This document shows positions 52,215-59,799 of a DNA stretch of 64,000 nucleotides, piece by piece. This stretch comes from Breznakibacter xylanolyticus. Its GTDB lineage: Bacteria > Bacteroidota > Bacteroidia > Bacteroidales > Marinilabiliaceae. The notes beneath the pieces are model-generated. The model was not told where the DNA came from. It saw nothing but the letters and a program-made list of their open reading frames with translations, and made no database searches. The DNA is taken from contig NZ_QKZK01000004.1 in assembly GCF_003254275.1 (NCBI RefSeq), positions 124,001 through 188,000 on the forward strand. Reading direction: 5' to 3'. How positions within the stretch are numbered: the stretch's first letter is position 1; each line of letters begins with the position of its first letter. Made by a program: the position numbers and the translations under genes.

Positions 52215-53063
52215 TTACTTTTTTTTGTATATGATATTATCTATCAGTCTGACGTTGCCGGCGAAAACCGCGATGCAACCTACAATATAATCGGATTTGT
52301 CCCAGTTGTCAATGCTTTGTAGCGAAAAACCATCCACGATATCAAAATATTCAACCTCTAAACCCGTTGATTTGTTCACTGTGGCTGTTACTTCATTTTT
52401 GACCTCCTTAACGGAACGGTGACCGGCAAAGTTACATGATTCCATTAATGTTTTGGCAATCACAGGCACGATTTTTCTTTGTTCGGGTGTCAAAAGGGTG
52501 TTGCGCGAACTCATGGCCAGGCCGTCAGCTTCACGAATGATGGGGCAGGGGACAATTTGAACCGGCAGTTGCAACTGTTTCACCAGTTGAACGATGATGG
52601 CCAGTTGCTGAAAATCTTTTTGCCCGAAGAAGGCCATGTCGGGGCGAACCATGTCGAAGAGTCGGCTGACGACTTGTGCCACGCCATTGAAATGACCCGG
52701 ACGATGTTTGCCTTCCATCACTTTGTCCAGCTCACCAAAGTCGAAGACCCGTGTGTCGGGTTCGGGGTACATTTCGGCGACCGAGGGAGCAAAAACCAAA
52801 CGACAAGCTGTGCCGGAGAGCAACGCCACATCGCGGTCGAGCGTGCGCGGATAGTTCTCAAGGTCGGCCGCGTTATTAAATTGCGTGGGATTCACAAATA
52901 TCGATACCACCACTAAATCACAGCTTCGGGCAGCTTCATCTACCAGGCTCAGGTGGCCGGCATGAAGGGCACCCATGGTGGGGACAAAGCCAATCCGGGC
53001 GCCGCCTTGACGATGTTCTTTCACAACGTTCTGCAACTCCCCGACTGTTTTTACAACTATCAT
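52215..53063 (-). CDS. panC: Pantothenate synthetase
   Basis: ATP-dependent ligase (282 aa) that joins pantoate and beta-alanine. The HIGH-like motif is in P-T-M-G-A-L-H-A-G-H-L, the KMSKS-equivalent in M-S-S-R-N, and F-G-Q-K-D-F-Q-Q-L is conserved. Its product pathway uses the beta-alanine made by the adjacent PanD. It is divergent from the GT5-like gene across 204 bp. No exact -7 box was found on its own side. Confidence 0.97.
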   Translation of the reverse strand: MIVVKTVGELQNVVKEHRQGGARIGFVPTMGALHAGHLSLVDEAARSCDLVVVSIFVNPTQFNNAADLENYPRTLDRDVALLSGTACRLVFAPSVAEMYPEPDTRVFDFGELDKVMEGKHRPGHFNGVAQVVSRLFDMVRPDMAFFGQKDFQQLAIIVQLVKQLQLPVQIVPCPIIREADGLAMSSRNTLLTPEQRKIVPVIAKTLMESCNFAGHRSVKEVKNEVTATVNKSTGLEVEYFDIVDGFSLQSIDNWDKSDYIVGCIAVFAGNVRLIDNIIYKKK

Positions 53064-53199
53064 GGCGTGAAAAAATTTTTCGCAAAGAAAGGAAAAATCT
53101 TATAAACGAACGGGGGGTTAACATTTTTTGTCCTCTGCCGATGTCCCTTTCAACATCCCGGCAGGTGCATTGGTCTGATAATGTCGGTCTTGTGTGCCT

Positions 53200-53230
53200 T
53201 TTGTAGAATGGGCTTTTTTTTGTATTTTTG
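53200..53230 (+). promoter_or_regulatory. Consensus Bacteroidota promoter of the GT5-like gene
   Basis: TTTG (53200-53203) is followed after exactly 19 nt by TATTTTTG (53223-53230); both boxes are perfect. Initiation near 53237 gives a leader of about 31 nt and rules out the longer open frame starting at 53181. Confidence 0.75.
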
Positions 53231-53267
53231 CGCTGTTTTTTATTTCATAAAAGTCACACCAAGTCAA

Positions 53268-54077
53268 ATGGAAAAAGCCAAAGTTCTATTCATTTCACAG
53301 GAAATTACGCCCTACCTTCCGGAAACCGAAATGTCCAAAATTGGCCGCTATTTGCCGCAAGGCATTCAGGATCTGGGTAAAGAGATTCGCACTTTTATGC
53401 CCCGCTTTGGCTGTATTAATGAGCGTCGCAACCAACTCCATGAGGTTATTCGTCTTTCGGGGATGAACCTGATCATTGATGAAACAGATCATCCGCTGAT
53501 TATTAAGGTGGCTTCCATTCAAGCGGCGCGAATGCAAATTTATTTTATCGACAACGAGGATTATTTTCAACGCCGTCATACCCTCACTGACTCGAAGGGC
53601 AACGAGTTTGAGGACAACGACGAACGAGCCATCTTTTTTGCTCGCGGCTCGCTCGAGACCACTAAAAAGTTGCGCTGGTGTCCCGATATCGTTCACTGTC
53701 ATGGTTGGTTCACCGCTTTAGCGCCCTTGTATATCAAGAAGAACATGTACGATGACCCTCATTTTGCCAAAGCCAAAATCATTGTTTCCATTTATGATGA
53801 TGATTTCACGTTGGTTTTTGAGGATACCTTTAAGGAAAAACTGAAACTCGAAGGGGTAGAAGATAAGGACTTGGAAGTATTGCGTCCATGTAATTTCGTG
53901 AACCTGATGAAGTTGGCTATCAATATGTCTGACGGTGTAATTCAGGGGAGCAAGGAGATTAACCCTGAATTGAGTCACTATGCCAAAAAATCGGGTAAAC
54001 CATTTTTAGAATATCACGACGAGGAGACTTATATCCCAGCCTTTAACGACTTTTACGATAAGGTGTTGGCATTGTGA
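53268..54077 (+). CDS. GT5 (glycogen/starch synthase)-like N-terminal half-protein
   Basis: About 269 aa, matching only the N-terminal Rossmann half of GT5 glycogen synthases (roughly 480 aa). The opening K-V-L-F-I-S-Q-E-I-T-P-Y and the later H-C-H-G-W-F-T-A-L-A-P-L-Y are GT5 hallmarks. The ADP-glucose-binding K-x-G-G-L motif is replaced by M-S-K-I-G-R-Y-L, and the C-terminal half that completes the GT-B active site is missing. Catalysis as a glycogen synthase is therefore unlikely. Short GT5-like proteins beside panC are known in Bacteroidota from annotation, but I know of no proven role. The ATG at 53268 follows a consensus promoter. Confidence 0.85.
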   Translation: MEKAKVLFISQEITPYLPETEMSKIGRYLPQGIQDLGKEIRTFMPRFGCINERRNQLHEVIRLSGMNLIIDETDHPLIIKVASIQAARMQIYFIDNEDYFQRRHTLTDSKGNEFEDNDERAIFFARGSLETTKKLRWCPDIVHCHGWFTALAPLYIKKNMYDDPHFAKAKIIVSIYDDDFTLVFEDTFKEKLKLEGVEDKDLEVLRPCNFVNLMKLAINMSDGVIQGSKEINPELSHYAKKSGKPFLEYHDEETYIPAFNDFYDKVLAL

Positions 54078-54136
54078 TTATTTGAATCTTTTTAGATTCA
54101 AAATTTTACATCAACGAATAATTCATTTTTGATCAT

Positions 54137-54171
54137 AAAAAAGGCTGCCCTTTAAGGACAGCCTTTTTTGT
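54137..54171. terminator. Bidirectional terminator between the GT5-like gene and asd
   Basis: AAAAAGGCTG pairs with CAGCCTTTTT, with further imperfect pairing inside, and A- and T-runs on both sides. It lies 59 bp after the GT5-like stop and 17 bp after the convergent asd stop. Confidence 0.85.
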
Positions 54172-54188
54172 GTGTCATGCTTGAGAGG

Positions 54189-55202
54189 TTATTTTTTTAT
54201 CAACCCTGCCTCAATCATGTATTCGGCAATCTGCACAGCATTAAGGGCAGCACCTTTATTAATTTGATCCGAAACAGTCCAGAAGGTGAGGCCATTGGAG
54301 TTCGAGATGTCCTTGCGCACACGTCCCACGTAAACCGGGTCTTTGCCGGAAAGGAACAATGGCATGGGGTATTGTTTTTCAGCCGGGTTGTCCATGAGTA
54401 CTACGCCCGGAGCCGCTGCAAAAGCTTTGCGTGCATCTTCTATCGAAACGGGTTGCTCTGTCTCAAGCCAAATTGACTCCGAGTGAGCCCGCATCACGGG
54501 AATACGCACGCAAGTCGCGCTCACTTCCACATCGGAGTGCATGATTTTGCGTGTCTCGTGATACATTTTCATCTCTTCCTTGGTGTAACCGTTGTCGGTA
54601 AATACGTCCACTTGGGGAATGATGTTCATGGCCAACTGATATGGGAATTTCGACACGGTTACCTCTTCGCCTTTTACCACCTGACGGAACTGTTCTTCGA
54701 GTTCGGCCATGGCTGTTGCACCGGCACCACTGGCAGCCTGGTAGGTCGACACGTGGATGCGCTTGATGTGCGAGAGTTTCTCGATGGCGTTGATGGCCAC
54801 AACCATCTGAATGGTGGTACAGTTGGGGTTGGCAATGATGCGTCGGGGCGCATTGGCGCAATCGGTGGGATTGACTTCGGGAACCACCAACGGGATATCC
54901 TTCTCCATGCGGAAAGCGCTGGAGTTGTCAATCATGATGGCGCCATATTTGGTGATGGTGTCGGCATATTCCTTTGAGATGCCTGCACCGGCAGAGGTGA
55001 GGGCAATGTCGATGTCCTTGAAATCATCGTTGTGTTGTAACTCTTTCACCACGATGTCCTTGCCTCGGAACGAATAAACCGTTCCGGCACTTCTTGCCGA
55101 ACCAAACAATACCAGTTCGTCTAAAGGAAATTGACGCTCGGCCAATACGCGCAGGAATTCCTGCCCTACTGCGCCACTCACACCAACAACAGCTACTTTC
55201 AT
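54189..55202 (-). CDS. asd: Aspartate-semialdehyde dehydrogenase
   Basis: NADPH-dependent enzyme of about 337 aa that reduces aspartyl phosphate to aspartate semialdehyde for Lys/DAP, Met and Thr synthesis. The Rossmann motif G-V-S-G-A-V-G-Q-E opens the protein. The catalytic cysteine lies in N-P-N-C-T-T-I, and the R-I-P-V-M-R-A-H segment carries the active-site Arg/His region. The ATG at 55202 (M-K-V-A-V-V-G) is preferred to 55286 because it gives the normal N-terminus and lies downstream of an exact -7 box. Confidence 0.96.
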   Translation of the reverse strand: MKVAVVGVSGAVGQEFLRVLAERQFPLDELVLFGSARSAGTVYSFRGKDIVVKELQHNDDFKDIDIALTSAGAGISKEYADTITKYGAIMIDNSSAFRMEKDIPLVVPEVNPTDCANAPRRIIANPNCTTIQMVVAINAIEKLSHIKRIHVSTYQAASGAGATAMAELEEQFRQVVKGEEVTVSKFPYQLAMNIIPQVDVFTDNGYTKEEMKMYHETRKIMHSDVEVSATCVRIPVMRAHSESIWLETEQPVSIEDARKAFAAAPGVVLMDNPAEKQYPMPLFLSGKDPVYVGRVRKDISNSNGLTFWTVSDQINKGAALNAVQIAEYMIEAGLIKK

Positions 55203-55283
55203 TTTTTCTATTGGTTTAAAAAATATTTTTCGGTTAACGGGCCATTCCTTAAATTGTTGGAGCTCTGCCCTTGAGGTAAAATG

Positions 55284-55291
55284 CAAAAATA
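55284..55291 (-). promoter_or_regulatory. -7 promoter box upstream of asd
   Basis: On the minus strand TATTTTTG matches TAnnTTTG exactly. The predicted start near 55277 gives a leader of about 75 nt. No TTTG was found at -33. Confidence 0.45.
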
Positions 55292-55305
55292 GGGATTAAT
55301 CATTC

Positions 55306-58146
55306 ATGAAACAGTGTATGAAGTGGATTTTAATGTTTTTTTTGGCTTTTGGCGTCGAAGCACATGCACAGTTGAGTTTGACGTTTTCGAACATTGATGA
55401 ACTCACGTCATCAGGGAGATGTGGCACTCCTGAAAAATTTCAACTGACTCCCGATGGCATGTTACAACTCAATGCTCTCGGTGAAACGTCGGATGCTTGT
55501 GTCATGTTCCCGAGTTCGGCCATCGAGGATGGACAATGGCAATGTGATGTAAAAATGGGTTTTGACCCTTCGTCGCAAAATTTTTGCAGGTTTTATATTG
55601 CTGCCGATGCGCCTGACCCTGCACTTGTGCAAAACGGATGGTTTGTGGCCATTGGTCAGGCCAATGACAACGTCAGCCTTTGCCGTATAGACAATGGACA
55701 GTCTCAGTGTATTATTAACGGCGAGAGCCATCGACTGGCGCGTAACAATGTTGATGTTTCTGTACGAGTAACCTATTCGAACCAAAGTGGCTGGAATCTT
55801 GAGACTTTTATTGATGGGCAATGGTTTCATGAAGGCAGTGCATTGTCGCATCCCATTGAGTCGCCAAGATGGTGTGGCATTTATTGTAAGTACACGAACA
55901 CACGCAGCAATAAGTTTTGGTTCGACAACCTGGTGGTATCAGGCAGTCCGCTCAAGGATCGCGTGCCGCCCCAATTGATTGATTTTAGGGTTCGCAATCA
56001 ACAATTAATAGAATGTCATTTTTCAGAGCCGGTATTATTGACCTCAGCAACTGCTTTATTGATTGACGCTGAGCAAGTGATGTTGCAATTTGATCCCTCT
56101 GTACCAAATAAAGCAACTTGCCATGTTGCAACGCCATTGGCCGATGGGTTCAGTGGGCAGATGCGGTTGTCGGGCATTACCGATTTGGAAGGGAATGTGA
56201 TGAAGGACACTCTTGTTCTCATCAATTATGTAGCAACCAAAGTGACCAAGGCTTTTTTTCGTAACATGAGTTTGGTGGTCGTTTTTTCTACACCAATGGA
56301 TGAAACGAATGTGGCGGGTATTCGCATTGATGCAGTGCCATTGTTAAGTACGCCTGGTACACCTAAGTGGGTAAACAACACCACGTTAGTTGTTCCATTC
56401 ACTGTAGCGCCAATCAACCGGACACGGTATCAGGTTCGTTTGGGGAGGTTATATGATGCCCATGGTGACCCTTTTGATATGCCTGAGTTGGTTGTGCCCT
56501 GTTTTGTTCCCGAGCGTTATGATTTGGTCATTACGGAATTAATGACAGATCCTGCCCCACCGGTTAACTTGCCTGATCGGTCGTACATTGAGCTTTACAA
56601 TCGCAGTGATTTTGACCTTGAAGGTGAGGATTATGCCATTGTTATCAATGAAAAGCGGTACGTTTTGCCTTCGGTTCATATTCCATCACATGATTTTGTG
56701 GTGCTTGTGAAGGATGATACAACTCAATGGCCTTGTCCTGTTTTGAAGGTTAAGGGCTTGCCAACGCTACCCAAAACAGCTGGTGAAATAGTGCTACTGG
56801 ATGCTGGAAATTTGGTGTTAGATGCCATTTGCTATGATGAACAATGGCAGGATGGTACCTTTAAAACTCAAGGCGGTTGGTCGTTAGAGATTATTGACTG
56901 CGACAATCGGAGTGGTATGCCCGACAATTGGCACTATTCTGTTTCGACAAACGGAGGCACGCCCGGGTTGCTCAACAGTGTGGATGCCATTTACCGCGAC
57001 GTTGTTGCGCCTGCCATCGACAAGCTGTTGTTGCCCAACGATACCACACTGGTGGTTTGTTTTTCTGAACCCATGATGGATTTGATCCGTTTGCAAATGG
57101 ATGATTTAACCTTTGAACCAACGTGTTTTTTAAGCAGTTTGATACCCGACAGCATTTACGGGAAATCGTTGACCATCCGCTTTGCCACACCTCCGACCAT
57201 TGGGCAACTGTTTGAACTTTCGTTTGATGGAACGTTGACTGATTATGCCTGTAATGGCCTCACTCATGGATTTGTATCCCGTTTTATGAATGCGAAACCT
57301 CCTTTGTTAGGAGATGTAAAGTTCAATGAGTTAATGTTTAATCCCTCTGCGGAGGATGTGGATTTTGTTGAAGTGATCAACGTCTCCAATCATGCTGTGT
57401 TGATGAATCAGTTGTATTTGACTGCGATGAAGGATGATGTGCCTGAAAAACTTGTTTCGTTGTCAACTGATCCCATCCCCATGTTGCCGGGAGAGCCCTG
57501 GGTGTTTTCGGCCAATCGGCATGCCACGTTGTCAAATCATCATTGCGCCTATCCCTGGCGGGTGATGAGCGTGAGTTTGCCATCGATGCCTGACCAAGGT
57601 GGCGATGTGGCAATCACGGATCGGTCAGGGAGTGAGATCGATCGCGTTACTTACTTAGAGACATGGCATCATCCCACCTTGGCATCAAAAGTGGGCGTTA
57701 GCTTGGAGAGGATGTCTGTTTCTGGAGCGACGCAAAGCTCTTGCAACTGGAGTAGTGCTTCTTCGCTGCGGGGCTATTCTACACCCACTGACCATAACAG
57801 TCAGTCAACGTGCGAGATTGCGGCAGATTCGTATGTCTCGTTAACGCCACAACTGTTTACTCCCGATATGGATGGGACGGATGACTACTTATACATCGAC
57901 CTTGCGGAGAATGCTGCAGGAGGCAATGTAACGCTGCGGATTTATTCAAAAGAAGGGTTGCCGGTGAAACAACTGGCCAACCACGTGTTGGTGGGTAATG
58001 GGGAGCGCTTTCGTTGGGACGGAACCGGCGATCAGGGGCAAAGGATGGTTCCCGGCGTGTATGTGGTATGGGTACGAATCGACTACGCCGACGGCCGTTC
58101 GGAGGAGCATCGGATGACCTGCTACCTCGGGCTTTCGGCACGGTAG
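55306..58146 (+). CDS. Secreted lamin-tail domain protein with FlgD-like C-terminal Ig fold
   Basis: A 946-aa exported protein with a signal peptide ending near A-H-A-Q. The first 220 residues resemble a laminin-G/concanavalin-like sandwich. Bacterial Ig-like segments follow. Two lamin-tail (LTD) domains begin at about residue 405 (L-V-I-T-E-L-M-T-D-P) and 670 (V-K-F-N-E-L-M-F-N-P). The last 90 residues resemble a FlgD/CHU_C-type Ig domain (F-T-P-D-M-D-G-T-D-D, G-V-Y-V-V-W-V). No classic type IX sorting tail or membrane anchor is obvious. It is probably a cell-surface or extracellular protein of unknown function. Confidence 0.8.
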   Translation: MKQCMKWILMFFLAFGVEAHAQLSLTFSNIDELTSSGRCGTPEKFQLTPDGMLQLNALGETSDACVMFPSSAIEDGQWQCDVKMGFDPSSQNFCRFYIAADAPDPALVQNGWFVAIGQANDNVSLCRIDNGQSQCIINGESHRLARNNVDVSVRVTYSNQSGWNLETFIDGQWFHEGSALSHPIESPRWCGIYCKYTNTRSNKFWFDNLVVSGSPLKDRVPPQLIDFRVRNQQLIECHFSEPVLLTSATALLIDAEQVMLQFDPSVPNKATCHVATPLADGFSGQMRLSGITDLEGNVMKDTLVLINYVATKVTKAFFRNMSLVVVFSTPMDETNVAGIRIDAVPLLSTPGTPKWVNNTTLVVPFTVAPINRTRYQVRLGRLYDAHGDPFDMPELVVPCFVPERYDLVITELMTDPAPPVNLPDRSYIELYNRSDFDLEGEDYAIVINEKRYVLPSVHIPSHDFVVLVKDDTTQWPCPVLKVKGLPTLPKTAGEIVLLDAGNLVLDAICYDEQWQDGTFKTQGGWSLEIIDCDNRSGMPDNWHYSVSTNGGTPGLLNSVDAIYRDVVAPAIDKLLLPNDTTLVVCFSEPMMDLIRLQMDDLTFEPTCFLSSLIPDSIYGKSLTIRFATPPTIGQLFELSFDGTLTDYACNGLTHGFVSRFMNAKPPLLGDVKFNELMFNPSAEDVDFVEVINVSNHAVLMNQLYLTAMKDDVPEKLVSLSTDPIPMLPGEPWVFSANRHATLSNHHCAYPWRVMSVSLPSMPDQGGDVAITDRSGSEIDRVTYLETWHHPTLASKVGVSLERMSVSGATQSSCNWSSASSLRGYSTPTDHNSQSTCEIAADSYVSLTPQLFTPDMDGTDDYLYIDLAENAAGGNVTLRIYSKEGLPVKQLANHVLVGNGERFRWDGTGDQGQRMVPGVYVVWVRIDYADGRSEEHRMTCYLGLSAR

Positions 58147-58161
58147 CTCGAGGTGATGTTG

Positions 58162-58193
58162 TTTGTAGATGGGGACGTGTTGTATTATATTTG
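58162..58193 (+). promoter_or_regulatory. Consensus promoter of the CPBP protease gene
   Basis: TTTG (58162-58165), a 20-nt spacer and TATATTTG (58186-58193) are all consensus. Initiation near 58200 excludes the long open frame beginning at 58153. Confidence 0.72.
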
Positions 58194-58257
58194 GCCTTTC
58201 ATAAAAAATAATCGCATGGCGACCGTATTTGCATCGCCGCCATTAACCCCTACATTC

Positions 58258-59154
58258 ATGAACGCACGTTTCTCTAGCATCCATCCCTATCTTCAATTGG
58301 TGTGGTTTATTGTTTTTGTTGTCATCGGTACGCTGATAGCCAGTTTGTTGACGTCGGCCGCTGCGGTAGCTATGTTTGGTTCGGATGTTGCCGCGATGGC
58401 GGGTGAGATGATGCGGAATCCTGATTTTTTGCGAATGGCACAAGTGGCACAAGTGTTTGGTTTGATGTTTGTTCCGGTGCTCACCTTTTATTCTCTGTTT
58501 GGTAACGAAGATGATTTTTCAGCCTTTAAGGGACCTCAACAGGGGCGTTTGTTTATTTTGGCCATGGTGGCCATTGGCATCAGTCAGCCGTTAATTGGGT
58601 GGAGTGCCCATTTCAACCAACAGATGTTTACTTATTTGCCTTTTGACGACACACGTCAATGGATGGTGAGCAAGGAACGCGAGGTTGCCGACCTGACTTT
58701 TTTGTTTCTTAACACCACCGACTGGCGTGTAATGATACTCAATGTGGTGATTATGGCTGTGTTGCCGGCCATCTTCGAAGAATTGTTCTTTCGGGGTGTG
58801 ATACAGCAAAAGCTCACCCAGTGGTGGGGCAGGGGGCATGTGGCCATTTGGGTGACGGCCATTATCTTTAGTGCCATTCATTTGCAGTTTGAGACATTTC
58901 TGCCCCGTGTGTTGTTGGGCGCGTTGTTGGGATATTTGTTTCGTTGGGGGAAGTCGCTTTGGTTACCCATGGCAGCACATTTTGTCAATAACTTTTTTGC
59001 ATTGGGTGCCTTTTATTATCAGCGCTCCAAGAGTCCTGATTTTAATCCCATTACTTCCGAAACACCTTCGAATGGCTGGATGGCGTTGTTGAGTTTTGTG
59101 ACCATTGTGCTGTTGCTGTTAAAAATAAGGCAGCGGAGTTTAAAGTCTGAATAA
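58258..59154 (+). CDS. CPBP family intramembrane metalloprotease
   Basis: A protein of about 298 aa with six to eight hydrophobic helices. The ABI/CPBP (Rce1-like) motifs are present: F-E-E-L-F-F-R-G-V (EExxxR) near residue 178, a histidine in F-S-A-I-H-L-Q-F, and H-F-V-N-N-F near 240. Members are intramembrane proteases or bacteriocin self-immunity proteins; no bacteriocin gene is visible here. The ATG at 58258 gives a 57-nt leader from the predicted start site. The ATG at 58216 is also possible (14 more residues). Confidence 0.87.
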   Translation: MNARFSSIHPYLQLVWFIVFVVIGTLIASLLTSAAAVAMFGSDVAAMAGEMMRNPDFLRMAQVAQVFGLMFVPVLTFYSLFGNEDDFSAFKGPQQGRLFILAMVAIGISQPLIGWSAHFNQQMFTYLPFDDTRQWMVSKEREVADLTFLFLNTTDWRVMILNVVIMAVLPAIFEELFFRGVIQQKLTQWWGRGHVAIWVTAIIFSAIHLQFETFLPRVLLGALLGYLFRWGKSLWLPMAAHFVNNFFALGAFYYQRSKSPDFNPITSETPSNGWMALLSFVTIVLLLLKIRQRSLKSE

Positions 59155-59185
59155 TAGAATTTAGTTGCCCTGTGTTTGATTGTAG

Positions 59186-59225
59186 CGCAGTGTTTTCAAT
59201 GAACAGGGAAACACTGCGGTTTTAT
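59186..59225 (+). terminator. Terminator of the CPBP protease gene
   Basis: CGCAGTGTTT pairs with AAACACTGCG (10 bp) around a 13-nt loop, followed by GTTTTATA, 31 bp after the stop. Confidence 0.8.
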
Positions 59226-59383
59226 ACAAACGTTGCTTGTGACATCTTTTTTCTGTCTATGAATGATGTGTGAGATCTTAGGGCTGTTGCTCATATAGAG
59301 TTTTCAATGAACACAGAGTCAAAATAAACGCTGAGGCGCGAAGGCGCTGAGTTGGTTTGATTAATAGATTGCGTTTAAATATG

Positions 59384-59520
59384 AAAGCAGATAACTCAGC
59401 ATTTAATCATTGTCCTCTACTTAACGAACTAATAACTAACGCTGATTTGCAGTGAGATAAGATGAGATCCAGTGAGGAGAAGAAGCCTCAGTGCCACTCG
59501 GTAAAAGAGTTATATAGTAG
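59384..59520. repeat. Repeat unit 1 with AAAGCAGATAACTCA and GAGTTATATAGTAG arms
   Basis: AAAGCAGATAACTCA (59384-59398) recurs exactly at 59586-59600. The sequence at 59503-59520 recurs with one mismatch at 59600-59617. The inner parts ATAACTC and GAGTTAT are complementary. Here 104 bp separate the arms. Confidence 0.65.
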
Positions 59521-59585
59521 GCTCAGAGTTATTTTTAAGTTGTGTTGTGCGTTTGAGATACTGATTATACCTGTGTTCAAATTAA

Positions 59586-59617
59586 AAAGCAGATAACTCA
59601 AAAGAATTATATAGTAG
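59586..59617. repeat. Repeat unit 2, compact form with abutting arms
   Basis: The same two arms as unit 1, placed directly side by side. They form a short stem-loop of the type ATAACTC-AAAA-GAATTAT with one mismatch. Confidence 0.65.
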
Positions 59618-59655
59618 TTTGTTTAGAGGGAGAGAACATTTTATGATGACGAAAT

Positions 59656-59700
59656 AAAAAAACGCAAGGCCGACAAAGGTGTCGGTGTCTTGCGTTTTTT
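59656..59700 (-). terminator. Terminator downstream of the second M16 gene
   Basis: AACGCAAG and CTTGCGTT form the outer stem and CCGACA with TGTCGG an inner stem, with A- and T-runs on both sides. On the minus strand it lies about 100 bp after the M16 stop. Confidence 0.8.
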
Positions 59701-59799
59701 AGTTCCTCAATATTCAAATCGTTTATAATGGCATTAAGATGCTGTAAGGTAACGATTATTAATGCGTTATAGGTAAATCAGTCTTTGTATTAAATTTTA

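Larger units (their letters stand above)
59155..59799. other. Repeat-rich gap between the CPBP and M16 genes
   Basis: The 645 bp hold no ORF worth calling. They contain the CPBP terminator, a 14-bp direct repeat GTTTTCAATGAACA (59192-59205 and 59300-59313), a GCGCTGAG/CGCTGAGG-type quasi-repeat near 59324-59352, two related inverted-repeat units (59384-59520 and 59586-59617) and the terminator of the M16 gene. Confidence 0.65.
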
